In this document: positions 55,471 to 63,887 of the stretch, piece after piece | How positions within the stretch are numbered: the first letter of the stretch is position 1 | Layout: every line of letters begins with the position of its first letter | From: Ardenticatenaceae bacterium | Lineage (GTDB): Bacteria; Chloroflexota; Anaerolineae; Promineifilales; Promineifilaceae | Assembly: GCA_020634415.1 (NCBI GenBank) | Contig: JACKBT010000008.1 | Coordinates: forward strand, 90,196-154,195 | DNA length: 64,000 nt | Reading direction: 5' to 3' | The notes under the pieces: generated by a model | What the model was told of the DNA's origin: nothing | The model's input: only the letters and a program-made list of their open reading frames with translations | The model's database searches: none | Made by a program: the position numbers and the translations under genes

Positions 55471-56130
55471 CCACATGTTGTTACACGACTAGATGGTGTG
55501 GTGAAGTTCCTATACGATGCCAATGGCAATATGGTATGGCGGATGGATGAAGATGACCGTATCTGGGACTTGGCCTGGACACCAGAGAATATGTTAAAGC
55601 AGGCTACCATTTTGGCTGGTTCAGGCAGTGGGGATACGGTGCGGATGGTGTATGATGCTGATGGGCAGATGATCCGGCGCATTGAGAATGAGGGGCAAGG
55701 CAGTGAGAAGGATTCGGTGTTCTTGGGCAAGCTGTATGAGGATGACCTGAACCTGACGCTGGTGAAGACGCATTATTTCTTTAATGGCAAGATGGTGGCG
55801 CAGCGGGACAATAACCAGGTGTCTTTTGTGTTGAGTGACCATTTGGGCAGCACGGTGATGACACTGTACACCAGTGGCACCATTAAGGGACAGCAGCGGT
55901 ATGACCCGTGGGGAGATAGCCGTTGGAGTGCCAACTACAGCCACATGGGTTACCGCTACACCAGCCAGCGCTGGGACGGCAAGATGAAGCTGCTGGATTA
56001 CAATGCACGGTATTATGACCCGGAGATTGGCAGGTTTATAACGGCCGATACTCTTGTCCCAAATCCAAGCAACCCTCAAAGCTTCAGTCGTTATACTTAT
56101 GTTCTAAATAACCCGATGACACACACATGA
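55471..56130 (+). pseudogene. RHS cassette 1, 5'-truncated core (interrupted)
   Basis: The frame encodes the RHS-associated core: YDANGNMVWRMDED near the start, then LSDHLGSTVMTLY, YDPWGDSRW, GYRYTSQRWDGKMKLLDYNARYYDPEIGRFITADT, and finally SRYTYVLNNP. This core normally ends in NNPLxYxDPSGH before a variable C-terminal domain. Here it runs out after NNP into MTHT and a stop. The missing LKYIDPSGHD is found in frame at 58906, after a ~2.8 kb serine recombinase element. There is no start codon or N-terminal repeat region, so it is an orphan cassette. GTG at 55498 is the first possible start. Confidence 0.85.
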
Positions 56131-56145
56131 TACACCTCATATCGC

Positions 56146-58404
56146 TTAATTATTTGCGGGTTCGGCTGAACCCGCTGCTTTTTCTTGAACATACCAACGA
56201 TAATGACAGCCATATTCCAGCCGCCAGGTAAGATATTTGTTAGTCTGGAGAGCCGCCTTCATCTGGGCAGATGTGAGACCGAAATGGGCTGGTGCTTGAG
56301 CTAATGGCAGTAATGGCGGCTCGTCTGTTCGCCAAGGCAAGTCACGAGGGGCAGCCCCACTGACCCGATAAGCCAACGCCTCATCCCAACGAATCCACAC
56401 CGGTGCCCCCCGTTGTCGCTGACGGCCGGGCAGTAAGCCGCGCCGATACCAGTCTAGCAAAACCGAGAGAGAGACTTTCAGTCGGGTCGCGGCGGCATCG
56501 GCGGTGATGTAGCCCGCGCCCGTCAAATCCAGCCGCAGCTTGAGTTTGCGCCGTAGGTTGCCCACCCGTGTTTCTGTCCAGTAGGAGACGGGCTGCCCCT
56601 TGATGTAGCGGGCATCATCTTTGATATGCCAACTGCTGACGAGGCCTTCGGTATTCAAAATGACGGCCATTTGGGCATCGTCATGACCATCTGTGATGAG
56701 TTGCTTTAAGCGTTGGTGGAGCTGGGTGTGGGTGGGGTGGCCGGGTTGAGGGCGCACGGCTGTTAACTGCGAGACCGCGCCTGTTTGCCAGCGAATGGCG
56801 ATATGGGTCAGACCACTTTCTTGTTGGCTGTTGAGGGTGACATCTTGGATGAGGGTGCGTAGGAGGCGTTTGCGGTCGGTTAGGGTGGTGGTGGACGCGG
56901 CCCAGAGGGCGGGCAGGTCAGTGGCCAGACGGCGGATGAGGGCTTCGTCGGCTGCGGTCAGGGGGCGCAACTGTTCGGCCTGAACCTGTTCCCACTCGGC
57001 TTGTTGCCCGGCTTTGACCGCTAGAGCCTCTTCCCAACGCTGTTCCAATTCAGCTGCCACCAGCCGCAGGCGGGGGTCAACTTGTTCATAACGCAGCCGC
57101 GCCAGTTCTACTTCGTAGTCGGCTCGCGCTAACTGCTGCTGCCACTGTTGGCTGAGTGCCTGCCGCTGTTGGCTCATCTGGTCTAGGGCGGTCAAGGCGG
57201 CTTCGAGAGCGGCTGGCTCTAGGGCGGTGAGGAAGGCGGCGGTGACGGCTTGGTCTACATGGGCGTAGGGTACGTATTGGCAGCGGGGTTGGTTGTGCTG
57301 CTGTTGGCTGGCGGCGCAGACATAGGCTGGTTTGTCTCGATAGCGGACGTGCAGCCGTCGTCCGCAATGGCCGCAAAGGGCGATGCCTTGCAGCAAGGCA
57401 CGCCCCTTGCCGGGTCGTTTTGGTTTCATGGCTTCTGCGCCAGCGGCAAACCGTGTGGCTTGCCAGTTGGCGGCCAGGGTGGCTTGGTTTTGTTCATATT
57501 CTTGCCAACTAATATAGCCAGGGTAGGTATCGTGGCGCAAGACTTGCCATTTTTCAGGCGGTAGGGGGCGGGCGTAACGGCCGTTTTCCTTGCCTGGTAT
57601 GCCTTCTCGCCGCCGCTTGCCGAAGGCGTAAGCCCCGGCATAGGCGGGCAGTTTGAGTATCTGATAGACCTGACTGTAGCTGGCTATGCCCCAAACGACT
57701 TGCCGCTGTCCCAGCACATTGCGCTGCTGTCGTGGCAGTTGTACGCCTTCTGCCTGTAACTGCCGCAGGACGGCTCGTGCTGTGCCTTCGCGTCGGAAGA
57801 GGGCGAAGACGTGGTTGATGGCACCGCGGACTTGGACATCGGCACTCTGGCGCACTTGCCCGCTGGCTAATCGTTCTAAACCCACTGGCAACCGCAGGGC
57901 TAATTCGCCGCGCTGGGCTTTGTTTAGCCGTGCTGCCTGTAGTTGCTGGCGCATGTTGTACCATTGGGCTTCGGAGAAGGCGCCTTTGATGCCCAACAGC
58001 AGGCGGTCGTCGTAGGCGCGGGGGTTGTAGATGCCGCCGCTGTCGTTGACGAGGGTATCCTGACTGGCGGCTATATCCAGCAGTTGGAACCAGTCGGCGC
58101 AGTTGCGTGCCAGCCGTGAGACGTCTGTGACGAGGATGATGCCGACTTGGCCGGTGCCGACGGCGGTGAAGAGTCGCTGGAAGCCGCTGCGCCCTTGGCT
58201 GGAAACAGCCGATTTGCCCAAATCTTCATCTATGACCACTATCTGCTCTGGCAGCCAGCCTAATGTCTCGGCTCGCTTGACGAGCTGGTATTGTAGGTCT
58301 TGGGATTCCTGATGTTCTTGAACTTGCTTCAAGGTGGATTGTCGAATATAGACGTAGGCTTGCCGCCGCCGATGCCCTTCATTTATCTTGGGATGCGGGC
58401 TCAT
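56146..58404 (-). CDS. Large serine recombinase
   Basis: The N-terminal resolvase domain starts RRRQAYVYIRQSTLKQVQEHQESQDLQYQL, where the Ser in RQS is the catalytic residue near residue 22, and includes VTDVSRLARN near residue 95. A recombinase domain follows at ~170-290, then a zinc ribbon (LCGHCGRRLHVRY...CAASQQQHNQPRC near residues 345-380) and a coiled coil at ~400-480. The C-terminus adds helix-turn-helix-like segments (YITADAAATRLKVSLSVLLDWYRRGLLPG). At 752 residues it is longer than typical phage integrases. It probably moves the element in which it lies. Confidence 0.92.
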   Translation of the reverse strand: MSPHPKINEGHRRRQAYVYIRQSTLKQVQEHQESQDLQYQLVKRAETLGWLPEQIVVIDEDLGKSAVSSQGRSGFQRLFTAVGTGQVGIILVTDVSRLARNCADWFQLLDIAASQDTLVNDSGGIYNPRAYDDRLLLGIKGAFSEAQWYNMRQQLQAARLNKAQRGELALRLPVGLERLASGQVRQSADVQVRGAINHVFALFRREGTARAVLRQLQAEGVQLPRQQRNVLGQRQVVWGIASYSQVYQILKLPAYAGAYAFGKRRREGIPGKENGRYARPLPPEKWQVLRHDTYPGYISWQEYEQNQATLAANWQATRFAAGAEAMKPKRPGKGRALLQGIALCGHCGRRLHVRYRDKPAYVCAASQQQHNQPRCQYVPYAHVDQAVTAAFLTALEPAALEAALTALDQMSQQRQALSQQWQQQLARADYEVELARLRYEQVDPRLRLVAAELEQRWEEALAVKAGQQAEWEQVQAEQLRPLTAADEALIRRLATDLPALWAASTTTLTDRKRLLRTLIQDVTLNSQQESGLTHIAIRWQTGAVSQLTAVRPQPGHPTHTQLHQRLKQLITDGHDDAQMAVILNTEGLVSSWHIKDDARYIKGQPVSYWTETRVGNLRRKLKLRLDLTGAGYITADAAATRLKVSLSVLLDWYRRGLLPGRQRQRGAPVWIRWDEALAYRVSGAAPRDLPWRTDEPPLLPLAQAPAHFGLTSAQMKAALQTNKYLTWRLEYGCHYRWYVQEKAAGSAEPANN

Positions 58405-58573
58405 CTCTCGCCACCTCCTCTTTCTGTTGCGCCTCTTTTGGGTCTCGGTGGCTCTGTACGTATTGACACAGTAGGCGGGCTAGTTCTTGGGTGACGGCTG
58501 TTTGTTGAACAGCCGTCAACTGCCGCCATGGACGGCCGCTCTCCATCCGCCACTGCTTCATCTCTGGTGTCAT
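58379..58573 (-). CDS. Small ORF overlapping recombinase start
   Basis: The 64-residue protein overlaps the recombinase start by 26 nt on the same strand, suggesting coupled translation. The first half is helical and Gln-rich (LTAVQQTAVTQELARLLCQYVQ), and the second half is charged and low complexity (HRDPKEAQQKEEVARDEPASQDK). The function is unknown; an accessory factor of the recombinase is possible. Confidence 0.6.
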   Translation of the reverse strand: MTPEMKQWRMESGRPWRQLTAVQQTAVTQELARLLCQYVQSHRDPKEAQQKEEVARDEPASQDK

Positions 58574-58859
58574 AGGCTATCTCCTTTTCTCTCGTTTGTA
58601 GCCTACTTACCAGCCTGGCCAAGCACCGCAACCCTTGTCCATCCACCAGAGGCAGGTCTCCACGACTGGTCGCACACGGCACGGACCCTGCTTTGCTGCC
58701 TTCTTCGATGACTCGCGTCCACGATTGCGGAATCGCCAGCCGTCCTAGTGCTTCATCCTCAATGACCCAGCACAGTTCATCCTGCCCACCCACACCCGCC
58801 ACCCGAAGAACCGGCCGGCATTGACCACACAACGGGTGATTTGGATGTATAATCTGCAC
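58401..58859 (-). CDS. DUF5372-like protein of the recombinase element (C-terminal part doubtful)
   Basis: The N-terminal ~55 residues (IIHPNHPLCGQ, then EDEALGRLAIPQSWTRV) resemble DUF5372, small proteins often coded beside transposases and recombinases. After about residue 100 the frame overlaps the 64-residue ORF completely and becomes low-complexity and Arg/Pro-rich. The true protein may be shorter or frameshifted near 58570. The role is unknown; linkage to mobile genes is the only clue. Confidence 0.5.
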   Translation of the reverse strand: MQIIHPNHPLCGQCRPVLRVAGVGGQDELCWVIEDEALGRLAIPQSWTRVIEEGSKAGSVPCATSRGDLPLVDGQGLRCLARLVSRLQTREKEIAYDTRDEAVADGERPSMAAVDGCSTNSRHPRTSPPTVSIRTEPPRPKRGATERGGGER

Positions 58860-58905
58860 TATCCGCTGATTTAATATCGTTATTGGGGTTTTTGTTAGAT
58901 GTTTT

Positions 58906-59608
58906 CCCCCTCAAATACATTGATCCAAGTGGGCATGATCCAGCTCCCTTATGCCGAGCAGCTCCAAGTTCTTGTGATGGCTGGACGTCTTCGTCTTCAC
59001 CGTCAGCAACAACAACATCACTTGGCCCTGTCTTTTATGGTTTGCCAATTGACGGGTCTACATGGAACAATGGCTTTGGGGCAAATTGGTTTGCAGAGTC
59101 GTATGCAGATCCACGGAGTGATGACTACAATAAAATAATGCCACCCCAATATACAAAATCGAGTGGTATCCACCCTGGCGTAGATCATGCAGCCCCAGCA
59201 GGTACTACTGTCTATTCTAATGTATACGGAGAGGTTCAAGGTAACTTGTACCCTGGTGATGAGTGGCCAAATGTGGTTATTAAGATAGATGGCTACGATA
59301 ATGTACAAACCGTTTATAGTAATACGTTAAGCTCTGTTGCACCTGGTACACACGTAAGTCCTGGCGATCCGATAGGTACGCTTGCTGACTTAGGGGATAA
59401 TAGTCACTTACATCATTCCCTTCGGATAGGCGACCGTACTTATAATCCTCTTGATTATTATGTAGATCCGTCAGATTACGCTAGTCTTACCTGGACTGGC
59501 TATGCGGATGGTGAAAACCTATATAGTATGTCATCCTTTTTATATTCATCTGAACACAATTGGTGGCTTGATGGCGACACTGCTGTTGGCGTAACCAGAC
59601 CTCAATAG
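58906..59608 (+). pseudogene. RHS cassette 1, M23 peptidase-like C-terminal domain (separated from core)
   Basis: The segment starts with PLKYIDPSGHD, the end of an RHS core. It continues through a Ser/Thr-rich linker to an M23/LytM-like domain: HPGVDHAAPAGTTVYSNVYGEV (first His and Asp zinc ligands), VIKIDG, APGTHVSPGDPIGTLADLG, and HLHHSL (HxH ligand). M23 enzymes cut peptide cross-bridges of peptidoglycan. It should form the toxin-like tip of the RHS protein but is now cut off from its core. A start codon within reach is missing except near 58883, in the mobile element. A lipoprotein gene begins 8 nt after its stop. Confidence 0.8.
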
Positions 59609-59616
59609 GAAAACAA

Positions 59617-60915
59617 ATGAAGAAGACATTTTTCTTATTTTCCGTAATACTTATCCTCGTAAGCACTGTTTTATTGGGCTGTACTATGGTTGAAGCACCC
59701 TCGACAAGAGTGTTACCAACAAATACGGCAACAACTGTAGTCTCAATAAGATCCGAAGTAGTTACTTCCTTACCTACTCTTATAACAACTAGAACAGTTC
59801 TTGACGACTCAACCTCTGTAATGACAAGCACATCAACCATTCCTGTAGCTGTCACGAGTACCCCTATAGCTACCCCTTTAATAGATGATGAACATGTGCG
59901 AATCTGTACTATGCTCCCAGAGAAATTCAATTTTCGAGATGCTTTGAATATTAGCTACATTACTCAACTAAGATTTTTAAGTGAACAACAGATCACTTTT
60001 GAAGGTTGGTCTCCTCGACCTAAATTAGAAGAGGGTCTCAATCTAATCCCGACCCCAACGGTTTCTGAAACACTTCCTGGTCTTAGTCCCTACATCTCCT
60101 CCCGGATCTTATTCACACCAGGACAGTTAGACTTGACAAGTGGAGAAATGATAACACGAAGCCTAAATTTTGCCCCGTTGTTAAATAATCCTTGTGGAGA
60201 ATTATGCCCACTGGAAATATTGAGCCAATCCCCTGACAGTATATGGCAACTGATTCAAGTTAGCGATTGGTCTTATGATTTGATAGGCATTTGGCTCATT
60301 AAGGCAGATGAAATGATTCGGGTTGTCCCTTATGTACCCGCAAAAAGCATATGGCAATGGTCTATGGACAATAAAATCCTATGGTATGTTTACAATCGTA
60401 CAGATTATGGTATTGATGCGTTAACTGTTCAACTTGCCAGCCCTATTGAAGTTGAGTCAATAGAACCTGATAAAGCTAACCCGTTAGATCCTTCTTATTA
60501 TTTTTTGGCTTATTCTCCTAAGGAGAACATAGTGGCTTCAACTAAAGACCCTTTCACACAAGGATCACCAGATACAGATGAACTTTATCTAACGGCTTTA
60601 GAGACACCTCCATCAATACTTAGTACAACTAGAGTTGATGGGCTTATATATGTGGCATGGAATGAGGCTACTGAAAGTTATCTTTTAGAAATCGTTCAGG
60701 AAGATGGAGTAGAATTCAGAGAGTGGGAAGGATCAAAGGTTTTGAGAATTCCTTTGTCAACGCTTTATTTGCTTTTTCCATCTCTTGCAGAAGGCAATAC
60801 AGGGATTAGTGAGCTAATTCTAGGAGCAAATTACGCTATGTCTCCATCAGGTGAATATCTAGCTATTGTTTTTGATTATGGAGAAATATGGGTGTTTGAT
60901 TGCCAAAACTCATAA
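59617..60915 (+). CDS. Lipoprotein paired with RHS-M23 domain (possible immunity protein)
   Basis: The N-terminus is a signal peptide with lipobox VLLGC at residues 18-22, followed by a Ser/Thr-rich linker. The remaining ~350 residues are not recognised. They contain repeated WQLI, WQWSMDNKILWYVYN and YFLAYSPKENIVAS segments suggestive of beta-propeller blades (WD/TolB-like). AGGA in the preceding stop region provides a ribosome-binding site. Position right after the M23 domain and export to the envelope, where an M23 toxin would act, make an immunity role plausible. The gene is AT-rich and nearly free of CGGCCG words, unlike the rest of the window. Confidence 0.75.
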   Translation: MKKTFFLFSVILILVSTVLLGCTMVEAPSTRVLPTNTATTVVSIRSEVVTSLPTLITTRTVLDDSTSVMTSTSTIPVAVTSTPIATPLIDDEHVRICTMLPEKFNFRDALNISYITQLRFLSEQQITFEGWSPRPKLEEGLNLIPTPTVSETLPGLSPYISSRILFTPGQLDLTSGEMITRSLNFAPLLNNPCGELCPLEILSQSPDSIWQLIQVSDWSYDLIGIWLIKADEMIRVVPYVPAKSIWQWSMDNKILWYVYNRTDYGIDALTVQLASPIEVESIEPDKANPLDPSYYFLAYSPKENIVASTKDPFTQGSPDTDELYLTALETPPSILSTTRVDGLIYVAWNEATESYLLEIVQEDGVEFREWEGSKVLRIPLSTLYLLFPSLAEGNTGISELILGANYAMSPSGEYLAIVFDYGEIWVFDCQNS

Positions 60916-60967
60916 TAAAGGCCGATGTTTACTCTCTCCTCCGCTGGTGCAGCGCGATCGGCCCCCT

Positions 60968-61125
60968 CTGCTGTGGCGTGGTCTTCCATTACAGGGCTGG
61001 GGTCGGCGTCATTTCGGCAAGCTCAATGCAGGCCTCTGCTGTGGCGCGGTCTTCCAATAACGGGGCTGGGGTCGGCGTCCCGCCGTACCCCTTCCCCCCT
61101 GCTGTGGCGCGGTCTTCCAGGCGGA
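60968..61125. repeat. Three imperfect tandem repeats of about 64 nt
   Basis: The unit CTGCTGTGGCGCGGTCTTCCA, followed by GGGGCTGGGGTCGGCGTC, occurs at about 60969 and 61033, with a partial third at about 61094. GC content is far higher than in the lipoprotein gene before it. No gene is supported between 60916 and 61191. The array lies directly before RHS cassette 2. Confidence 0.75.
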
Positions 61126-61191
61126 TGCCGGGGCTGTGGCCGGTCTCTGACCGAGCCACTTGCTCCCCTTTTTCGTTCGTTGTCTGGCTAG

Positions 61192-61902
61192 GTGTGGTGG
61201 CCCTTTAACAGTTGCTTTGGTCTGTCCAGTGTGGTGATGAAAGGGCAAAGTACCCAATTCTTCTACGATGCGGCCGGGATGCGGGTGAAGACGGTGGAGC
61301 CGAATGGGACGATTATTGACACCCCTTTCCCTGGTTATGAGGTGGAGAACCCGACGGGGACGGCGATTACACGTCGTACTTACACCCTGGCAGGGCAGGC
61401 GATAGCGGTGCGGGTGAGTGGCGACCCGGTGAGTGGCAACAATGACCGAATTTTCATCTACAGTGACCATCTCGGCAGCAACAGTGCGATGGTGTATGAC
61501 ACGGCGGGGACGCTGGTGGGTGGCAGCCTGACCCGCTACCTGCCGTTTGGTGGCTACCGGGGGACGCCCCCCAGCCAGGGGATTACGGACAGGGATTTTA
61601 CGGGGCAGCGGGAGAATATGGAGCTTGGGCTGCTGTATTACCAGGCTAGGTATTATTTGCCCGGCGTGGGGCGGTTCCTCAGTGCTGATACCATTGTGCC
61701 AGAGCCTATCAATCCTCAAACTTATAATAGATACGCTTATGTAAACAACAATCCTCTTGGGTTTATTGACCCTACAGGTCATTTCACAGAAGACGCGATC
61801 CGTGAGTATTTATGGGGACAGTGTGCAGGAGATGAAACCTGTTTCGTTGGAATTTTTAATCAATGGCGCGGAGACCATCCGTCCACTGCCCACGAAACCT
61901 GA
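61192..61902 (+). pseudogene. RHS cassette 2, 5'-truncated core
   Basis: The frame begins within the RHS repeats (FFYDAAGMRVKTVEPNG) and runs through YSDHLGSNSAMVYD, LPFGGYRG, and GLLYYQARYYLPGVGRFLSADT. It ends the core with NRYAYVNNNPLGFIDPTGHF. About 30 further residues (EDAIREYLWGQCAGDETCF...) lead to a stop at 61902. The M23 domain follows in another frame, so a frameshift probably lies between 61860 and 61902. There is no N-terminal region, only GTG at 61192, so this is an orphan cassette like cassette 1. Confidence 0.85.
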
Positions 61903-62377
61903 TCTTATTAAAAATGCTACCCCATTTACTACTTTACCGTTTGATCCTTCTGCTTACCCAGAGGGGTGGGGTGCACAAGGATTTGGAGATACAAATTTTG
62001 TCTGGAACAATCGAATGTACTCTGATTTTGGTTATCTACATCCAGGAGTAGATATTCCTATGGCAGAAGGTACAGAGTTATTGGCACTTGGAGAAGGTGT
62101 AGTTTGGTGTGGAGGGGGAGAAACGACATTTTGTGGGCAAGGCTCAAAAAGTGGAGGTCATGGTATTAGTATACTTTATGAGGCATGTGGATGCATTGTT
62201 ATTTATGTTCACGCTGAAAATGTACTTGCCGAAGGAACACATGTGTCAGCTGGTGATGTAGTTGGAGTTTCTGGTAAGAGCCCAATTCTAGAGTGGAATG
62301 GGACGGAGTACGTAATAACGGGTTATTACGAGCATTTACATTTAGAGGTCCGTAACACATCTGAGACGATGGCCTAA
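61757..62377 (+). pseudogene. RHS cassette 2, M23 peptidase-like domain (frameshifted, 3' end cut by IS)
   Basis: Homologous sequence begins near 61890. The domain has DFGYLHPGVDIPMAEGTELLALGEGVVW (His and Asp ligands), GHGISILYEACGCIVIYVH, EGTHVSAGDVVGVSG, and YYEHLHLEVRN (HxH ligand), the full M23 layout. It resembles the domain of cassette 1 but differs strongly in sequence. The frame stops artificially at 62377, where the IS3 element begins at 62375. Without the IS it reads on into the segment at 63628. Confidence 0.8.
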
Positions 62378-62431
62378 AGTGACCCCCATTGTCAAGACCA
62401 CAGATTGACAAAATTAAGATACCAAATCGGG

Positions 62432-63259
62432 TCACGGAATTGGCACCTTTACAGAAAAATGGACATCGGCAGGCGTGGCATAGCCCAGGCTCTGGTGCGG
62501 CCGTTCGTAGTTGTACATCTGGAAGTAATCGTTCAGGCCGGTGAACAACGCAGGCACATGGGCATATTCCTTGATGTAAATGTCCTCGTACTTCACCGTT
62601 CGCCACAGCCGTTCCACGAAAATGTTGTCCAGGTAACGGCCACGGCCGTCCATACTGATACGAATATCGGCCATTTCCAGTTCATGGGTGAAGTCATGAG
62701 CCGTGAACTGCACCCCCTGGTCGGTATTGAAGATGTCGGGTCGGCCGTGCTGCAAGGCGTGGCGCAGGGCAGCCAGGCAGAAGGCTCCATCGAGTGTGTT
62801 GGAAAGTTGCCAGGCGATGACAAAGCGGCTGAACCAGTCCATGATAGCCACCAGGTACATGAATCCCTGGGGCATGGGAATGTAGGTGATGTCCGCCGCC
62901 CACACCTGATTGGGGCGATGGATGTCCAGTCCACGCAGCAGATAAGGGTATTTCTGGTGCTGTTTGCTGGCAATCGTCGTCCGTGGCTGGGGGTAAATCG
63001 CTCGTAAGCCCATTTTCGCCATCAGACGAGCGACTCGCTTCCGGTTGACTCTATAGCCATGCACCTCATTGAGCCGGACGGTCATCTTGCGATAGCCGTA
63101 GAACGGCGCACGGGTGTACTCCTGGTCAATCAGATGCATCAGTGCCAGATTAAGTGGCGATTCATTGGCCGGTTGCCAGTAGAAGGTTGACCGATTGAGG
63201 CCGATGAGGTCGCATTGACGGCGAATACTGAGTGTCGGATTGTTTGTTTCAATCATCAT
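62432..63259 (-). CDS. IS3-family transposase OrfB
   Basis: This is the catalytic DDE integrase part. An HTH-like start (SIRRQCDLIGLNRSTFYW) and HTH_21-like segment (YGYRKMTVRL...VNRKRVARLM) precede the rve domain. The catalytic residues are Asp in VWAADITYI near residue 121, Asp in IFNTDQGVQF near residue 180, and Glu in NIFVERLWRTVKYE near residue 217. It is normally made as an OrfAB fusion by -1 frameshifting on the A9 run at 63288-63296 near the end of OrfA. Confidence 0.95.
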   Translation of the reverse strand: MMIETNNPTLSIRRQCDLIGLNRSTFYWQPANESPLNLALMHLIDQEYTRAPFYGYRKMTVRLNEVHGYRVNRKRVARLMAKMGLRAIYPQPRTTIASKQHQKYPYLLRGLDIHRPNQVWAADITYIPMPQGFMYLVAIMDWFSRFVIAWQLSNTLDGAFCLAALRHALQHGRPDIFNTDQGVQFTAHDFTHELEMADIRISMDGRGRYLDNIFVERLWRTVKYEDIYIKEYAHVPALFTGLNDYFQMYNYERPHQSLGYATPADVHFSVKVPIP

Positions 63260-63269
63260 GCGTTTGGCT

Positions 63270-63560
63270 TCAGGCGAATTGGGCAGCTTTTTTTTTCAGC
63301 CACTCCAGTTCCATCTTGAGTCGCCCGATTTGTTCGTATAATTCGGTTTCGCGAGCTTCCCGCTCCAGTTGCTGCTGCGCCATGCTTTGCTCAAAGACTG
63401 TTGGCCCTTCCAGCAACAACTGTTTTTTCCAGTTTTTCACCTGGGTTGGGTGAATATTGTAAGTGCTGGCAATTTCACTGATCGTTTTGAGTTCCTGGAT
63501 GGCTTCCAGCGCCACCTTGAACTTGAATTGCTGGCTATATTGTTTCCGTTTTTTCGTCAC
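63270..63560 (-). CDS. IS3-family transposase OrfA
   Basis: The 96-residue protein has the OrfA HTH (YSQQFKFKVALEAIQELKTISEIASTYNIHPTQVKNWKKQLL) and a C-terminal leucine-zipper-like coiled coil (LYEQIGRLKMELEWLKKK). It binds the IS ends. Nine A on the coding strand just before its end form the likely frameshift site to OrfB. Confidence 0.93.
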   Translation of the reverse strand: MTKKRKQYSQQFKFKVALEAIQELKTISEIASTYNIHPTQVKNWKKQLLLEGPTVFEQSMAQQQLEREARETELYEQIGRLKMELEWLKKKAAQFA

Positions 63561-63627
63561 TTAAAAACCTCCATAAGCTTTGTCTATTGTACCTTAGCCT
63601 ATGGTCTAGTTTTTGGGGGTCATTATA

Positions 63628-63801
63628 GCCTATAACCCAATATACTTTTTCACCAAAAGCACATGGAACAGTATGAATCTTACCTATATGTCATTTCATA
63701 ATAATTACACAAATCCAGAGACCCGTATATATGCTATTCAACTAGCAAAAGGTAACAATTATTGGGATGGTCCTCCCTTTCCTCTTGTTTTGACAAGATA
63801 A
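63628..63801 (+). pseudogene. RHS cassette 2, C-terminal tail beyond the IS
   Basis: Read from GCC at 63628 in the frame of the M23 domain, it encodes AYNPIYFFTKSTWNSMNLTY and on to PLVLTR and a stop. This matches the layout after the HxH motif in cassette 1 (TYNPLDYYVDPSDYASLTW). It therefore is the displaced end of the M23 domain. Confidence 0.85.
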
Positions 63802-63887
63802 AGAGGTTCTAAAGTTATGCCTAGTGACAAATAAGTGGTATTCCACTCTTTGTTAATACTAGCTCAAAACACAAAAGAGGTTTCAAA

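Larger units (their letters stand above)
56115..58906. mobile_element. Serine-recombinase mobile element inserted in RHS cassette 1
   Basis: The element separates AATAACCC (NNP) at 56107-56114 from CCCTCAAATAC (LKY) at 58907. Joining the two through the shared C run restores NNPLKYIDPSGH in frame. The insert carries a 752-residue recombinase, a 64-residue ORF and a DUF5372-like ORF, all leftward. The exact ends are uncertain by a few bases because of the C run. I see no clear terminal inverted repeats, which fits a serine recombinase. Confidence 0.8.
62375..63627 (-). mobile_element. IS3-family insertion sequence with GCC target duplication
   Basis: The 1253-bp element has imperfect terminal inverted repeats (TAAAGTGACCCCCA and TATAATGACCCCCA). 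It is flanked by GCC at 62372-62374 and 63628-63630. It encodes OrfA and OrfB leftward in the usual IS3 arrangement. Removing one GCC and the element restores the M23 frame. Confidence 0.92.

Noticed and set aside
60916..61191. Possible CRISPR array in the GC-rich repeats
   Set aside because: The units are about 64 nt, imperfect and nearly contiguous, without short identical repeats or unique spacers of even length, and no cas genes are nearby.
63288..63296. A9 run in the IS3 element as evidence of a broken transposase
   Set aside because: IS3-family elements normally make OrfAB by -1 frameshifting on such a run, so this is the expected functional signal.
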